From JAHRVQ01 sp963976815 (lineage in GTDB: Bacteria > Pseudomonadota > Gammaproteobacteria > Pseudomonadales > Azotimanducaceae): a stretch of DNA of 64,000 bases. The notes under the pieces were generated by a model that was not told the DNA's origin, searched no databases, and worked only from the letters and a program-made list of their open reading frames with translations. The stretch spans positions 201,570 to 265,569 of the forward strand of contig CAXBLU010000008.1 in NCBI GenBank assembly GCA_963976815.1. The letters run 5' to 3'. Shown here piece after piece: positions 1 through 9,094 of this stretch (the stretch's first letter is position 1; each line of letters opens with the position of its first letter). A program made the translations under genes and the position numbers.

Positions 1-1
1 A

Positions 2-1246
2 AATATGAAGTGGTTAGCGGTATTTTTTGCGATTGCGACCGTTGTCAGCTCATTCGGTACAGGCAACCTTCCCCAGAGTAACAATATTGCAAATGGTGTC
101 GAATCCACCTTTGGCATTCCGGTTTGGATAACAGGGCTGGTTCTGGCGACCCTCTTAGGCCTGGTCATTATCGGCGGGATTAAGCGGATCGTTAAGGTTG
201 CGGAAAAGATTGTGCCTTTGATGGCGGTGATTTATCTCGGAGGCGCAGCGATGGTCATTATTGCCAACGCTGATCAGGTGATTCCTTCATTTATTTCGGT
301 TTTCAGTGATGCCTTTACGGGATCCGCTGCAGCGGGTGGTTTCCTAGGGGCAACATTTGCATACGCTTTTAATCGAGGTGTTAACCGCGGGCTCTTTTCG
401 AATGAAGCGGGGCAGGGTAGTGCGCCCATTGCCCACGCTGCGGCACGGGCCCATGAGCCGGTTTCAGAGGGGATGGTGTCCATTCTTGAACCTTTTATCG
501 ACACGATTATTATCTGCACTGTGACAGGGCTGGTGATTCTTTCTTCTGGAGTTTGGACAGAGAAATTCGAGAACGATTTCCAGCGATTTGACACCGAAAT
601 AGTTGCGGGTAGTTATTCAGAAAACGTCCCAGAGCAACGCCAGGCATTATTTGAACACCTGAGCCTGGGGGGAGATACCGACACGGTTGAGACGTTTACT
701 GGCTCCATTCAAGTGGCGAATGGACTGCCCGTCTCAAGTGGTTTCACAATATTACATAATCGATCTGTCGCTGAAGACACGCGATTTTATCGCAATGGCA
801 AAGCAATTACCGGAACCGTTGAGGTGAGCAATGGCAGTGTTGAACGGGGCGTACAGTTAACTGGAAAGTCGCTTATTCATTCCGTTGATCTGACCATGGA
901 AGCATTTAGCCGCAGCGCGCTCGGGGATTATGGAAAGTATATTGTTGCCATAGGCCTGGTGTTGTTTGCATTTAGTACCGCAGTGGCCTGGTCCTACTAC
1001 GGGGACAGAGCCATGACCTACCTGCTGGGAGTCAAATCTGTGATGCCTTACCGGGCTGTCTATGTGGTGGGCTTTTTTGTTGCTGCAGTTGCGGACACAT
1101 CGCTAGTCTGGCTTATTTCCGCCATCACGATTGCGTTTATGACCCTGCCAAACCTCTACTCTATGATTGTTCTACACAGGGAGATGAAGCAAACCATCGA
1201 TGACTATTGGGTGTCCTTTAAAAAGGAACATCCGGAAGGCCCCTAA
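2..1246 (+). CDS. Sodium:alanine symporter family protein, 5' end outside the window
   Basis: Inner-membrane Na+/amino-acid symporter of the AGCS (alanine or glycine:cation symporter) family, importing small neutral amino acids. The reading frame is open to the first base; the first ATG (base 5) lies inside a conserved region (KWLAVFFAIATVVSSFGTGN), so roughly the first 100-130 residues are missing. Family segments seen are the NRGLFSNEAGQGSAP motif (about residue 125), a run of hydrophobic helices and a C-terminal helix pair. Odd point: about 105 polar residues (bases ~563-890) sit between two membrane helices where ordinary members have a loop of about ten. It is followed within 2 bp by a tiny ORF and then an SDR gene. 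Family assignment is firm; the substrate is inferred. Confidence 0.9.
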   Translation, partial: NMKWLAVFFAIATVVSSFGTGNLPQSNNIANGVESTFGIPVWITGLVLATLLGLVIIGGIKRIVKVAEKIVPLMAVIYLGGAAMVIIANADQVIPSFISVFSDAFTGSAAAGGFLGATFAYAFNRGVNRGLFSNEAGQGSAPIAHAAARAHEPVSEGMVSILEPFIDTIIICTVTGLVILSSGVWTEKFENDFQRFDTEIVAGSYSENVPEQRQALFEHLSLGGDTDTVETFTGSIQVANGLPVSSGFTILHNRSVAEDTRFYRNGKAITGTVEVSNGSVERGVQLTGKSLIHSVDLTMEAFSRSALGDYGKYIVAIGLVLFAFSTAVAWSYYGDRAMTYLLGVKSVMPYRAVYVVGFFVAAVADTSLVWLISAITIAFMTLPNLYSMIVLHREMKQTIDDYWVSFKKEHPEGP

Positions 1247-1247
1247 A

Positions 1248-1346
1248 ATGAAGGAACAAAAGTCGGTAACTGTAGCGAAGGCTAAGATGGAAACCGTGGC
1301 AGAAAGCATGAAAAAAAGCATGGCGAAAAGAAGGAAAGCAGGATGA
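1248..1346 (+). CDS. Candidate 32-residue lysine-rich small protein
   Basis: The frame starts with ATG two bases after the symporter stop and ends in TGA overlapping the ATG of the next gene (ATGA). The product is basic (many Lys/Arg, ends MAKRRKAG) with no hydrophobic segment. The tight fit at both ends suggests a real translated spacer that couples the symporter to the downstream SDR, but no good ribosome binding site precedes it and I recognise no family. It could equally be ordinary intergenic sequence that happens to stay open. Confidence 0.35.
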   Translation: MKEQKSVTVAKAKMETVAESMKKSMAKRRKAG

Positions 1347-2104
1347 ATTTGAAGGACAAGGTCGCAATCGTCACGGGTTCTTCCTCGGGAGTGGGGGCAG
1401 CAACTGCAAAACTACTCGCGTCAAAGGGCTGCAATGTTGCGATAAATTACGCTTCCAGCCTGGAAGCCGCAAAATCCGTGGCCGCCGAGTGTGAGGCTTT
1501 TGGGGTAGGCGCCCTGGTATGCCAGGCAAATGTGGCCGAGGACGCCGACTGCCAAAAGCTGGTTGAGGCAACACTCTCAAAATTTGGTCGTCTCGATGCG
1601 CTTGTGAACAATGCAGGGACCACAAAATTTGTTCCACATCATCAATTAGATGGCCTTGAAAAAGATGATTTCTTTCATATCTACGGCGTTAATGTTGTAG
1701 GTCCATACCAGATGGTTCGTGCAGCTGAAGGTGCGCTTCGAGCAAGTGGAGAAGCATCGGTTGTCAATGTGGCGTCAATTGCGGGCGTGAGGGGCATCGG
1801 TAGTTCAATCGCGTACGCCGCATCTAAAGGTGCACTACTAACCATGACTCAATCGTTAGCAAGGGTGATGGGGCCGGAAATCAGGGTAAATGCTGTATGT
1901 CCTGGTTTTATCCAGGGGGAATGGTTAGAAAAGGGAATGGGTGACAATTACCATAAATTCAAAGATTCGCTAGAAGCAGCTACGCCTTTGCAACTCACCT
2001 GTACGGCTGAAACCGTTGCGGATTCCATTGTTGCTTTTATCGAAGGACACAGCGTGATTACCGGTCAACATATTATCCTTGATGGCGGTCATTACCTCGT
2101 ATGA
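1343..2104 (+). CDS. Short-chain dehydrogenase/reductase, FabG-like
   Basis: NAD(P)-dependent oxidoreductase of the classical SDR family, 253 residues, cytosolic. The Rossmann motif TGSSSGVGAA (residues ~11-20), the NNAG motif (~90) and the active site Ser...YAASK (S ~145, Y ~158, K ~162) are all present, as is the C-terminal ITGQHIILDGGHYLV typical of FabG relatives. The start has an upstream AGGAAAG. The ATG overlaps the preceding small ORF by 4 bp and its stop overlaps the protease gene by 4 bp (ATGA), so this is one transcription unit. The substrate cannot be told from sequence; the FabG name would be over-specific. Confidence 0.85.
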   Translation: MNLKDKVAIVTGSSSGVGAATAKLLASKGCNVAINYASSLEAAKSVAAECEAFGVGALVCQANVAEDADCQKLVEATLSKFGRLDALVNNAGTTKFVPHHQLDGLEKDDFFHIYGVNVVGPYQMVRAAEGALRASGEASVVNVASIAGVRGIGSSIAYAASKGALLTMTQSLARVMGPEIRVNAVCPGFIQGEWLEKGMGDNYHKFKDSLEAATPLQLTCTAETVADSIVAFIEGHSVITGQHIILDGGHYLV

Positions 2105-5010
2105 CTGCACAGCCGATGCACCACAAAGCCTTCGACTTTGTCCGAAGCCACCACATCCCTAATTTAGACCTTACTGTACAGGAGTTTACCCATACTCAAA
2201 CGGGTGCCAGTCATTATCATCTGGACGTCAAACATCAAGAAAATGTGTTCATGGTGGCGTTTAGGACCGTGCCTCAGGATTCAACTGGGGTTGCTCACAT
2301 CCTAGAACACACAACCCTATGCGGGAGCGAAAAGTACCCCGTCAGAGATCCGTTTTTCTTGATGATTCGACGTTCGCTTAATACCTTTATGAATGCGTTT
2401 ACCGCCAGTGATTACACAGCTTATCCCTTTGCTAGCGAAAATTTGCAAGACTTTAACAATTTGTTAGACATCTACCTGGATGCGGTTTTTTTCCCGCTTT
2501 TAGAGCCTATGGATTTCGCCCAGGAAGGGCACCGCATTGAGTTTGAAGTGCCCGATGATCCAAGCTCTAAACTAATTTACAAAGGGGTTGTCTACAATGA
2601 AATGAAAGGGGATCAAAGTTCCGCTGTATCTCAGCTTTATGAAGCAATTAAAGCAGAACTATTTCCAACTTCGACCTACCATTTTAACAGTGGTGGAGAT
2701 CCTGATGAGATTGTGAATTTGAGCTATGAAGGATTAACGGATTTTCACCGTACTCATTACCATCCGAGTAACGCCATCTTCATGACCTTCGGCAACATTC
2801 CCGCCGTAGATCATCAGGAAAACTTTGAACAAAAAGCTTTAAAAAGATTTACTGCATCAAGCGCCCGCGTTGAGGTACTTCCTGAGATTGATCTGACCGA
2901 AACGAAGCGTGTCGAACAGCCTTTTGCCGGTAATGAAGATGGGGACAGCAAACAATGCCACGTGGTCATGGGGTGGAAGTTAGGCCCCAACACGGACCTG
3001 GAAGCGCTCATCAAATGTAATCTGCTGTCGGATGTTCTACTTGATACCTCAGCATCGCCCCTGAGGCTCGCCTTAGAAAATACAGACCTGGCTTCAGCGC
3101 CGTCGCCACTTTGTGGTCTCGAGGAAACTAATTTTGAGATGAGTTTCTTCTGCGGCCTTGAAGGCGCCGAAAAAGAGGATGCAGACAAGGTCGAAAGTTT
3201 GATTCTCAAAACCTTAAGGGACGTAGAATCAAACGGAATTGCCGTGGATAGGATTGAAGCTTGTTTGCATCAAATTGAGTTAAGCCACCGTGAAATAGGC
3301 GGTGATGGCTATCCCTATGGTTTGCAACTGATGTTCTCTTGTCTTGCGGCGACCATTCACCGCAGCGACCCTATTGCGTTGTTGGACCTTGATCCAGTAC
3401 TAAAAAAACTGCGCAGTGAAATATCAGATCCCGATTTTATACCAGGTCTTATCCGGACTTATCTACTCGAAAATCAACACCGGGTTCGACTTACCTTGTA
3501 TCCAGACCGGGACTTGATTGAACAAAAAAATGCAGTGGTTGAAAAACGCCTGGCGGATTACAAAGCCACGCTTTCCACTTCCCAGATCGAATCAATGTTG
3601 ACTGAGACCCGTGCCCTCGAAGCGAGGCAAAATCGTCAAGAACCCGTTGATATTCTCCCCAGGGTCGGGCTCTCGGATATCAGTCCCAGGCGAATTTCAC
3701 CGGAGTCTAGCCAGACAGAATTACCTAATGGCATGCCGTTAACACACTATAAAACCGGGACTAACGGCATTGTCTACGAACAACTCATTGCTGATTTGCC
3801 TAATTTGTCCGACGATCTTCGCCAGCATCTGCAAATCTATAGTCAAGTGGTGACTGAAATAGGCTCAGGTAATCGAGACTATTTGGAAACCCAACACCTG
3901 CAGCACAGCTTGACAGGCGGACTTGGTTGTTACAGTAGTATTCGAGGCGCAGTCGAAGACCCAAATGAACTGTTAGGCAAGTTTGTGTTATCAAGCAGAA
4001 GCCTGGATTCAAACCAGGACGCCATGAATCGTTTGTTAGCAGATACTCATTTTACGCCGGGCCTGCAGGAACGTAACCGTATTCGTGATCTTGTTAACCA
4101 ACTCCGGGTTCGAAGAGAAGCCAGCATTGTGAACAATGGTCACGGCCTTGCGATGACTGCTGCCGGTGCCTATTTCCGCCCAGTTCCAGCGCTCAATCAT
4201 GAGCTTAATGGGCTAGCGGGAACGGTTTGGCTTAAAGGTTTAGATCAAGAACTGAATGACGATGCGCAATTAGACCGACTACTCAGCAATCTGGTCGGGG
4301 TAAATGAATCCCTTCGGGGTGCAAACCGTGAATTAATGCTGATTACCGAGGGGGATCTTCCCAATCTGGACAATCTGGCTTCGGTCTGGGGAAATACAGC
4401 CAGTAAGACTGACGTCCCCGTTTTATCGGTACCTGGCCTCACGGTTCCGAGGCATCAAGCCTGGATTACAACCACCGAGGTCAATTTTTGTGCGGAGGTG
4501 TTTCCCACCGTGCCTGAATCCCACCCTGACAGTGTGGCTTTGTCGGTTCTCGGTGGAGTACTCCGGAATGGTTTTTTGCATCGTGCGATTCGAGAACAGG
4601 GCGGCGCGTACGGTGGGGGTGCCACCCACGATGGAGCTAACGGTCTGTTTAGGTTCTACTCGTACCGTGACCCAAACCTGGAGAAGACCTTTGATGCGTT
4701 CCAGGAGGCAATAAGCTGGGTGAGAACCAGTGATATTCCCTTTGATCTGGTTGAGGAGGCCATCCTCGGAATTGTCAGCAGTATCGACGCCCCGGGGTCA
4801 CCGGCAGGAGAAGCCAGACAGAGTTTTCATCAGGCTATATTTGGTCGAAGCGTTGAACACAGACAGGAGATCCGGCGACGGATTATCGAAACGAGTGTCG
4901 AAGATATTAAGCGAGTCGCTGAGTTGTATCTCACGACAGAATCTTCTCGTGCGGTTGTAACCCATAATCGTTCGAACCTCGTTAACTCCTTCCAGGTAAG
5001 TCAAATTTAG
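2101..5010 (+). CDS. PreP-like M16C zinc metalloprotease
   Basis: Large (969-residue) peptidase of family M16C, the presequence-protease/Cym1 group that degrades free oligopeptides inside a clamshell chamber. The inverted zinc motif HILEH is at residues ~62-66, followed by the characteristic CGSEKYPVRDPF segment; the third zinc ligand lies in the EMKGD region (~175). The C-terminal half has the inactive M16 repeat ending in GGAYGGGATHDG (~835). Length matches the family. It starts with an ATGA overlap to the SDR gene, so it is probably co-transcribed. In bacteria the role is inferred to be general peptide turnover; no signal peptide is visible. Confidence 0.9.
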   Translation: MTAQPMHHKAFDFVRSHHIPNLDLTVQEFTHTQTGASHYHLDVKHQENVFMVAFRTVPQDSTGVAHILEHTTLCGSEKYPVRDPFFLMIRRSLNTFMNAFTASDYTAYPFASENLQDFNNLLDIYLDAVFFPLLEPMDFAQEGHRIEFEVPDDPSSKLIYKGVVYNEMKGDQSSAVSQLYEAIKAELFPTSTYHFNSGGDPDEIVNLSYEGLTDFHRTHYHPSNAIFMTFGNIPAVDHQENFEQKALKRFTASSARVEVLPEIDLTETKRVEQPFAGNEDGDSKQCHVVMGWKLGPNTDLEALIKCNLLSDVLLDTSASPLRLALENTDLASAPSPLCGLEETNFEMSFFCGLEGAEKEDADKVESLILKTLRDVESNGIAVDRIEACLHQIELSHREIGGDGYPYGLQLMFSCLAATIHRSDPIALLDLDPVLKKLRSEISDPDFIPGLIRTYLLENQHRVRLTLYPDRDLIEQKNAVVEKRLADYKATLSTSQIESMLTETRALEARQNRQEPVDILPRVGLSDISPRRISPESSQTELPNGMPLTHYKTGTNGIVYEQLIADLPNLSDDLRQHLQIYSQVVTEIGSGNRDYLETQHLQHSLTGGLGCYSSIRGAVEDPNELLGKFVLSSRSLDSNQDAMNRLLADTHFTPGLQERNRIRDLVNQLRVRREASIVNNGHGLAMTAAGAYFRPVPALNHELNGLAGTVWLKGLDQELNDDAQLDRLLSNLVGVNESLRGANRELMLITEGDLPNLDNLASVWGNTASKTDVPVLSVPGLTVPRHQAWITTTEVNFCAEVFPTVPESHPDSVALSVLGGVLRNGFLHRAIREQGGAYGGGATHDGANGLFRFYSYRDPNLEKTFDAFQEAISWVRTSDIPFDLVEEAILGIVSSIDAPGSPAGEARQSFHQAIFGRSVEHRQEIRRRIIETSVEDIKRVAELYLTTESSRAVVTHNRSNLVNSFQVSQI

Positions 5011-5090
5011 AGACCCATTTAGAGGATTCAATGTCACGCTTGTCAACATTAAAATGGCTGCGTGGTTATTGATTAATTGAACGTTTTCGG

Positions 5091-5121
5091 TTAACCCACG
5101 GACTTATAATCCTGTGGTTAA
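5091..5121 (+). other. Stem-loop between the protease gene and the TonB2 operon
   Basis: Arms TTAA/TTAA, CCAC/GTGG and GGA/TCC, with one bulge on each side, enclose a 7-nt loop CTTATAA. It is not followed by a clear T run (only ATTTTA). It may be a weak terminator for the upstream gene or a leader structure. The gap 5011-5307 otherwise holds a possible promoter and nothing else I can support. Confidence 0.35.
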
Positions 5122-5171
5122 GGGAGATTTTAAAGATGCTGCCAAAAATCCCTGATTTGCTTGGTGGCTGC

Positions 5172-5200
5172 TTGACAAAGCCCTGTGGCTTCTACATTCT
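5172..5200 (+). promoter_or_regulatory. Possible sigma-70 promoter for the TonB2 operon
   Basis: A perfect TTGACA (5172-5177) is followed after 17 bp by CATTCT, a poor -10. It is the best candidate found upstream of the DUF3450 gene. No Fur-like palindrome was recognised. Confidence 0.25.
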
Positions 5201-5307
5201 GTTCTCGACTACAGGCCAGTCTGTGAGTGAGGTATTGTCACTTCTCCACGTTAATCGCTGGTCCGTTTTTAACTTAATAAGAGCAACAATTCCTAATAGG
5301 TATAAGC

Positions 5308-6081
5308 ATGAGAGAACATCAGATTAGGCGTGTGCTTGTCGCTTTCGCGATTGGCATGTTGTCGGTCATAAGCACCCAGGTGTCGGCACAAACACTAGAC
5401 GAAGTTTTAGGGGTACGAGAGGCGACAACGTCCGATGGCAGGAAGTCGCAATTGAAAGTTGATTCACTGACTGACCAGACGCAGGATTTGCTAACTCAAT
5501 ACAAGCAAGTCATGAAAATCGTTGATGGTCTTCGCGTATACAACCAACAGCAGGAGCGCCTGATCAAGAATCAGGAGTCTGAAATGGTTGAGCTGAACGA
5601 ATCAATCGACAACGTTACGATTGTGAATCGTCAGATTACGCCGCTTATCGAGCGAATGATCAACAACCTCGAGACCTTCATTTCCCTTGACCTTCCTTTC
5701 TTAATGTCTGAACGAAGCGAACGAATTGCTTTCCTTAGGGAAACGCTGGACCGTTCTGACGTGGAAGTCTCCGAGAAGTTTAGTCAGGTTATGCAGGCTT
5801 ACCAGGTAGAGAATTCCTACGGTGCAACGATTGAAGCATATACAGATATCATCTCTCTGAACGGCCAAGAGCGTCAGGTAGATATATTAAAATGGGGTCG
5901 TGTGTCACTTGTATTCCAAACTCCCGATGGTGAAACCAGCGGTGCTTGGGACAAGAAAGCAGGTACATGGGAAATATTGGGTGATGAGTACCGTGGCGGT
6001 ATCCGAGATGCGCTACGAATTGCTCGCAAAACCCAGACTGCAGATTTGGTTAAGCTGCCCGTACCGGCGCCAGGAGAATAA
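5308..6081 (+). CDS. DUF3450 periplasmic coiled-coil protein of the TonB2 cluster
   Basis: Secreted protein of 257 residues: N-terminal signal peptide ending about VSAQ (residue ~28), then a long coiled coil (~45-115) and a compact C-terminal domain. It matches DUF3450, the family encoded at the head of TtpC-type TonB2 operons such as Vibrio cholerae VC1548. Three bases separate it from ttpC. The exact role is not established; presumably it assists the TtpC/ExbB complex in the periplasm. Confidence 0.85.
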   Translation: MREHQIRRVLVAFAIGMLSVISTQVSAQTLDEVLGVREATTSDGRKSQLKVDSLTDQTQDLLTQYKQVMKIVDGLRVYNQQQERLIKNQESEMVELNESIDNVTIVNRQITPLIERMINNLETFISLDLPFLMSERSERIAFLRETLDRSDVEVSEKFSQVMQAYQVENSYGATIEAYTDIISLNGQERQVDILKWGRVSLVFQTPDGETSGAWDKKAGTWEILGDEYRGGIRDALRIARKTQTADLVKLPVPAPGE

Positions 6082-6083
6082 CA

Positions 6084-7457
6084 ATGAAAAAATTGGTGAT
6101 ACTAATTGCAGCATTTGGGCTGATTGCATCAGCACCATTACAAGCTGAAGAGAACGAAATTCAAGCGGCTAGCCTGTCTCAACTGTTAAACATGGTGAAA
6201 GAAGGCAAGTTGATTAACCAGGCCGAGAACAAGCGGCGTGAAGATGCATTTGCCCGGGACAAAGCCAATCAGGCTAAAGCCTTGTCTGATGCCCAGCGAT
6301 TACAGCGTGAAGAAGAAGCACGCAGTGAACGTTTAGAGAACCAGTTTGAGAAAAACGAACAGGAACTGGCGTCACTGCAAGAAATCCTGGCCAAGCGCCT
6401 TGGTTCACTTCGGGAACTGTTTGGTGTGCTCCAGCAGGTCAGTGGTGATACTCAGGGTATCTTCGAAGGATCAATTGTTAGCGCTGAGTATCCAGGCCGA
6501 TCAAAATGGCTGACTGAATTTGCCCAATCTATGGGTAAAAGTTCAAAACTCGCAACCATAGAAGAGATTGAACGTCTCTGGTTTGAGATTCAGCGTGAAA
6601 TGACAGAAACAGGCAAAATCACCCGCTTTAACGCCGTGGTAAACAAACTAGACGGTGAAGTTGCAGAGCAGGAAGTGATTCGAATTGGCGCCTACAACCT
6701 GGTTAGTGAAGGCAAATACGTGATTTATGATATTGATAACAATGTCATTAAAGAGCTACCAGCCCAGCCTCCAGGTCGTTTTGTAGATTCAGCCGCTGCA
6801 ATTCAAGGTGCCCAGGGCGGTTTTGTACCTTTTGGTCTTGACCCAACTCGTGGACAGCTACTTGAACTTCAAATCCAGATCCCTTCTGTTGAAGAAAGAA
6901 TTCATCAAGGTGGTTTAGTGGGTTACATCATCATCGCGATTGGTGTGGTTGCTCTGTTACTGTCGATTGAACGTTTTATTACGCTCACCCTGACCGCAAG
7001 CAAAGTGAAGTCTCAAATCAAGAATCCTACGCCTAATAACGGCAACCCACTGGGCCGAGTGCTGACGGTTTATGAGGAAAACAAGGCGGTTGATCCTGAG
7101 ACACTGCAATTGAAATTGGATGAGGCCATCTTGAAAGAGCAGCCTGCAATTAATGCCAGAATTGCCTTTATTAAGATCATCTCCATGGTAGCGCCTCTAC
7201 TTGGTCTACTAGGTACGGTTGTTGGTATGATTTTGACCTTCCAGGCAATTACATTGTTTGGTACAGGTGACCCTAAGACTATGGCCGGTGGTATCTCTCA
7301 AGCCTTGATGACAACTGTACTGGGTCTCTGTGTTGCGATTCCTACGGTACTGTTGCACTCGATTGTCCAAAGCCGCTCTTCTAGTGTCATGCATATTTTG
7401 ACTGAGCAGAGTGCCGGTTTGATTGCCGAACACGCAGAAAACGCAGGTAAAAAATAA
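6084..7457 (+). CDS. ttpC: TtpC-like TolQ/ExbB-family proton-channel protein
   Basis: 457-residue member of the MotA/TolQ/ExbB proton-channel family with a long extra N-terminal periplasmic region. A signal peptide (MKKLVILIAAFGLIASAPLQA) is followed by a coiled coil (~35-110), a globular segment, a first membrane helix (~280-300) and the conserved ExbB core with two helices (~365-430: PLLGLLGTVVGMILTF and MTTVLGLCVAIPTVLLH). This architecture defines TtpC, which is required for TonB2-dependent transport in Vibrio. A GGAG ribosome binding site lies upstream. Confidence 0.9.
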   Translation: MKKLVILIAAFGLIASAPLQAEENEIQAASLSQLLNMVKEGKLINQAENKRREDAFARDKANQAKALSDAQRLQREEEARSERLENQFEKNEQELASLQEILAKRLGSLRELFGVLQQVSGDTQGIFEGSIVSAEYPGRSKWLTEFAQSMGKSSKLATIEEIERLWFEIQREMTETGKITRFNAVVNKLDGEVAEQEVIRIGAYNLVSEGKYVIYDIDNNVIKELPAQPPGRFVDSAAAIQGAQGGFVPFGLDPTRGQLLELQIQIPSVEERIHQGGLVGYIIIAIGVVALLLSIERFITLTLTASKVKSQIKNPTPNNGNPLGRVLTVYEENKAVDPETLQLKLDEAILKEQPAINARIAFIKIISMVAPLLGLLGTVVGMILTFQAITLFGTGDPKTMAGGISQALMTTVLGLCVAIPTVLLHSIVQSRSSSVMHILTEQSAGLIAEHAENAGKK

Positions 7458-7462
7458 CGATT

Positions 7463-7978
7463 ATGGATGACATAATCATAGCCATACGGACGTTTATGGA
7501 AGCAGGGGGCAATGTACTTTGGTACATCGCCGCCGCAACCTTCGTCATGTGGGCGCTCATCTTTGAACGCGCTCTTTATATCAATACTGAGCACAAGAAA
7601 GATGTAGGTAGGGCATTGGCATACTGGGAGGGTCGCGCTGAGCGGACTTCCTGGAATGCACACATGATCCGCTTTCGCCTAATCTCAGAAGTGAACATGC
7701 GTCTTACGACCAACATGTCATTTATTAAAACCCTTATATCGCTCCTGCCATTATTGGGCCTACTCGGCACAGTAACCGGCATGGTGTCAGTATTTGAAGC
7801 AATGGCGTACTCAGGTGGTAATGCTAGATCCATGGCCGCTGGTGTTTCTATGGCAACGATTCCCACTATGTCCGGCATGGTGGCAACACTGTCTGGCGTT
7901 ATGGCAAATACGTTTATGACATCTAAAGTACAGGCTGAGTCTGACTATATGGAAGACACGCTGACAATGGATCACTAG
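7463..7978 (+). CDS. exbB: ExbB-type proton-channel subunit
   Basis: Small ExbB/TolQ relative (171 residues) with three membrane helices: residues ~15-38, ~88-110 (LISLLPLLGLLGTVTGMVSVFE) and ~125-150 (MATIPTMSGMVATLSGVMAN). It supplies the proton-motive-force-driven motor to TonB together with ExbD. It lies five bases after ttpC, with a 58-bp gap before exbD. It lacks the long periplasmic extension of TtpC, as expected for ExbB2. Confidence 0.88.
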   Translation: MDDIIIAIRTFMEAGGNVLWYIAAATFVMWALIFERALYINTEHKKDVGRALAYWEGRAERTSWNAHMIRFRLISEVNMRLTTNMSFIKTLISLLPLLGLLGTVTGMVSVFEAMAYSGGNARSMAAGVSMATIPTMSGMVATLSGVMANTFMTSKVQAESDYMEDTLTMDH

Positions 7979-8036
7979 TAGAACCGCAATAGCCAAGTGA
8001 AAACTTAAGGCCGATTAGCAGGTCGAGATAATAACA

Positions 8037-8435
8037 ATGCGAAGAAGAGTTACCCAGGAAGAAGAGAAAGTCGCGGATTTGACCCCGATGTTGGATGTGG
8101 TCTTTATCATGCTGATTTTCTTTATCGTAACGGCAACCTTTATTAAGGAAACCGGTATCGAGATTAATCGTCCCGATGCAATTACAGCAACGCCTAAAAA
8201 GACTGTATCTTTACTTGTTGGGCTCGGAGCAGACAATCAAGTCTGGATCGATAAGAAGCAGGTAGATGTACGAAATGTCAGACCTCGGATGGAACGTCTC
8301 CACGCTGAGAACCCAAAAGGTGGTCTGGTCATTATGGCGGACAGCGAATCCAAAGTTGAGAAAGTACTAGCGATTATGGAGGCCGCCCGGGCAATCGGGA
8401 TTGGCCAGGTCGCAATAGCTTCGGAGGAGGGTTAG
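8037..8435 (+). CDS. exbD: ExbD-type energy-transduction subunit
   Basis: Biopolymer transport protein ExbD (132 residues): cytoplasmic N-terminus, a single membrane helix (~20-40, LTPMLDVVFIMLIFFIVTATF) containing the essential Asp of the ExbD/TolR family in PMLDV, then a periplasmic domain. It partners ExbB in the proton channel that drives TonB. Its stop is two bases from the tonB start. Confidence 0.92.
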   Translation: MRRRVTQEEEKVADLTPMLDVVFIMLIFFIVTATFIKETGIEINRPDAITATPKKTVSLLVGLGADNQVWIDKKQVDVRNVRPRMERLHAENPKGGLVIMADSESKVEKVLAIMEAARAIGIGQVAIASEEG

Positions 8436-8437
8436 AG

Positions 8438-9085
8438 ATGGTCATTAGAGTAGGTCTATCCATGATTGTTGGTGTTGTCGTCACACTGGCATTGTTCTAT
8501 CTCATGCAATTCTTGATCTCAGGGGGCAAGAAAGCGCTCACCGAGGATACTGCCGGTCGAATCGTTGACATTGTTCGAGTCAAAGAAGAAAACGATGTGC
8601 AGACTAAGAATCGCAAACCGAAAAAACCACCACCCCCAGATCAACCACCACCCGACGTACCCCCTCAGAACATGAACGTAAATGTTGACCAGTCAGGTTT
8701 TACGATGTCTGGACTTGATGCAAATGCTGGGATTGATATTGGCGGCGGCGGATTTGGTATTAGCGACGGTGAATATTTGCCAATCGTTAAGGTCGCGCCC
8801 GTTTACCCGCGACGAGCTTTATCCCGGGGCCTTCAGGGTTGGTCCATCGTCGAATTCACCGTGTCTGCTCAAGGCACTGTTGTTGATCCAATTGTGGTCG
8901 CTAATTGTGCCTGGACTCGACCCAAAGATTCCGGCCCCTGCGTTGACAGTCCTAATAGTGTATTTGATTCTGCTGCGATTCGTGCTGCACAGAAATTCAA
9001 GTACAAACCTAAAGTCATCGATGGTGAGCCAACTGAGACTGCCGGTGTTCAAAACCGTATCGTCTTTGAATTGGCAGAAGGGTAG
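8438..9085 (+). CDS. tonB: TonB2-type energy transducer
   Basis: TonB family protein (215 residues) that couples the ExbBD motor to TonB-dependent outer-membrane receptors. One N-terminal membrane helix (~5-27) precedes a short Pro/Lys-rich linker (KPKKPPPPDQPPPDVPPQ, ~66-85), a glycine-rich spacer and the C-terminal TonB domain (YPRRALSRGLQGWSIVEFTV ~125-145, ending NRIVFEL). The short linker and the Cys-containing insert in the TonB domain (ANCAWTRPKDSGPC) fit TonB2 rather than classical TonB. A strong GGAGG precedes the ATG. Confidence 0.9.
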   Translation: MVIRVGLSMIVGVVVTLALFYLMQFLISGGKKALTEDTAGRIVDIVRVKEENDVQTKNRKPKKPPPPDQPPPDVPPQNMNVNVDQSGFTMSGLDANAGIDIGGGGFGISDGEYLPIVKVAPVYPRRALSRGLQGWSIVEFTVSAQGTVVDPIVVANCAWTRPKDSGPCVDSPNSVFDSAAIRAAQKFKYKPKVIDGEPTETAGVQNRIVFELAEG

Positions 9086-9094
9086 GAGAGCGAT

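Noticed and set aside
5091..5121. Stem-loop resembling a tRNA anticodon arm (loop CTTATAA, anticodon UAU)
   Set aside because: No acceptor stem, D arm or T arm can be found around it, so it is not a tRNA gene; kept only as a stem-loop.
5136..5327. 63-residue ORF upstream of the DUF3450 gene with a GGGAG before its ATG
   Set aside because: The composition does not resemble a protein domain, it overlaps the start of the DUF3450 gene by 20 bp in another frame, and it includes the best promoter candidate; most likely chance.
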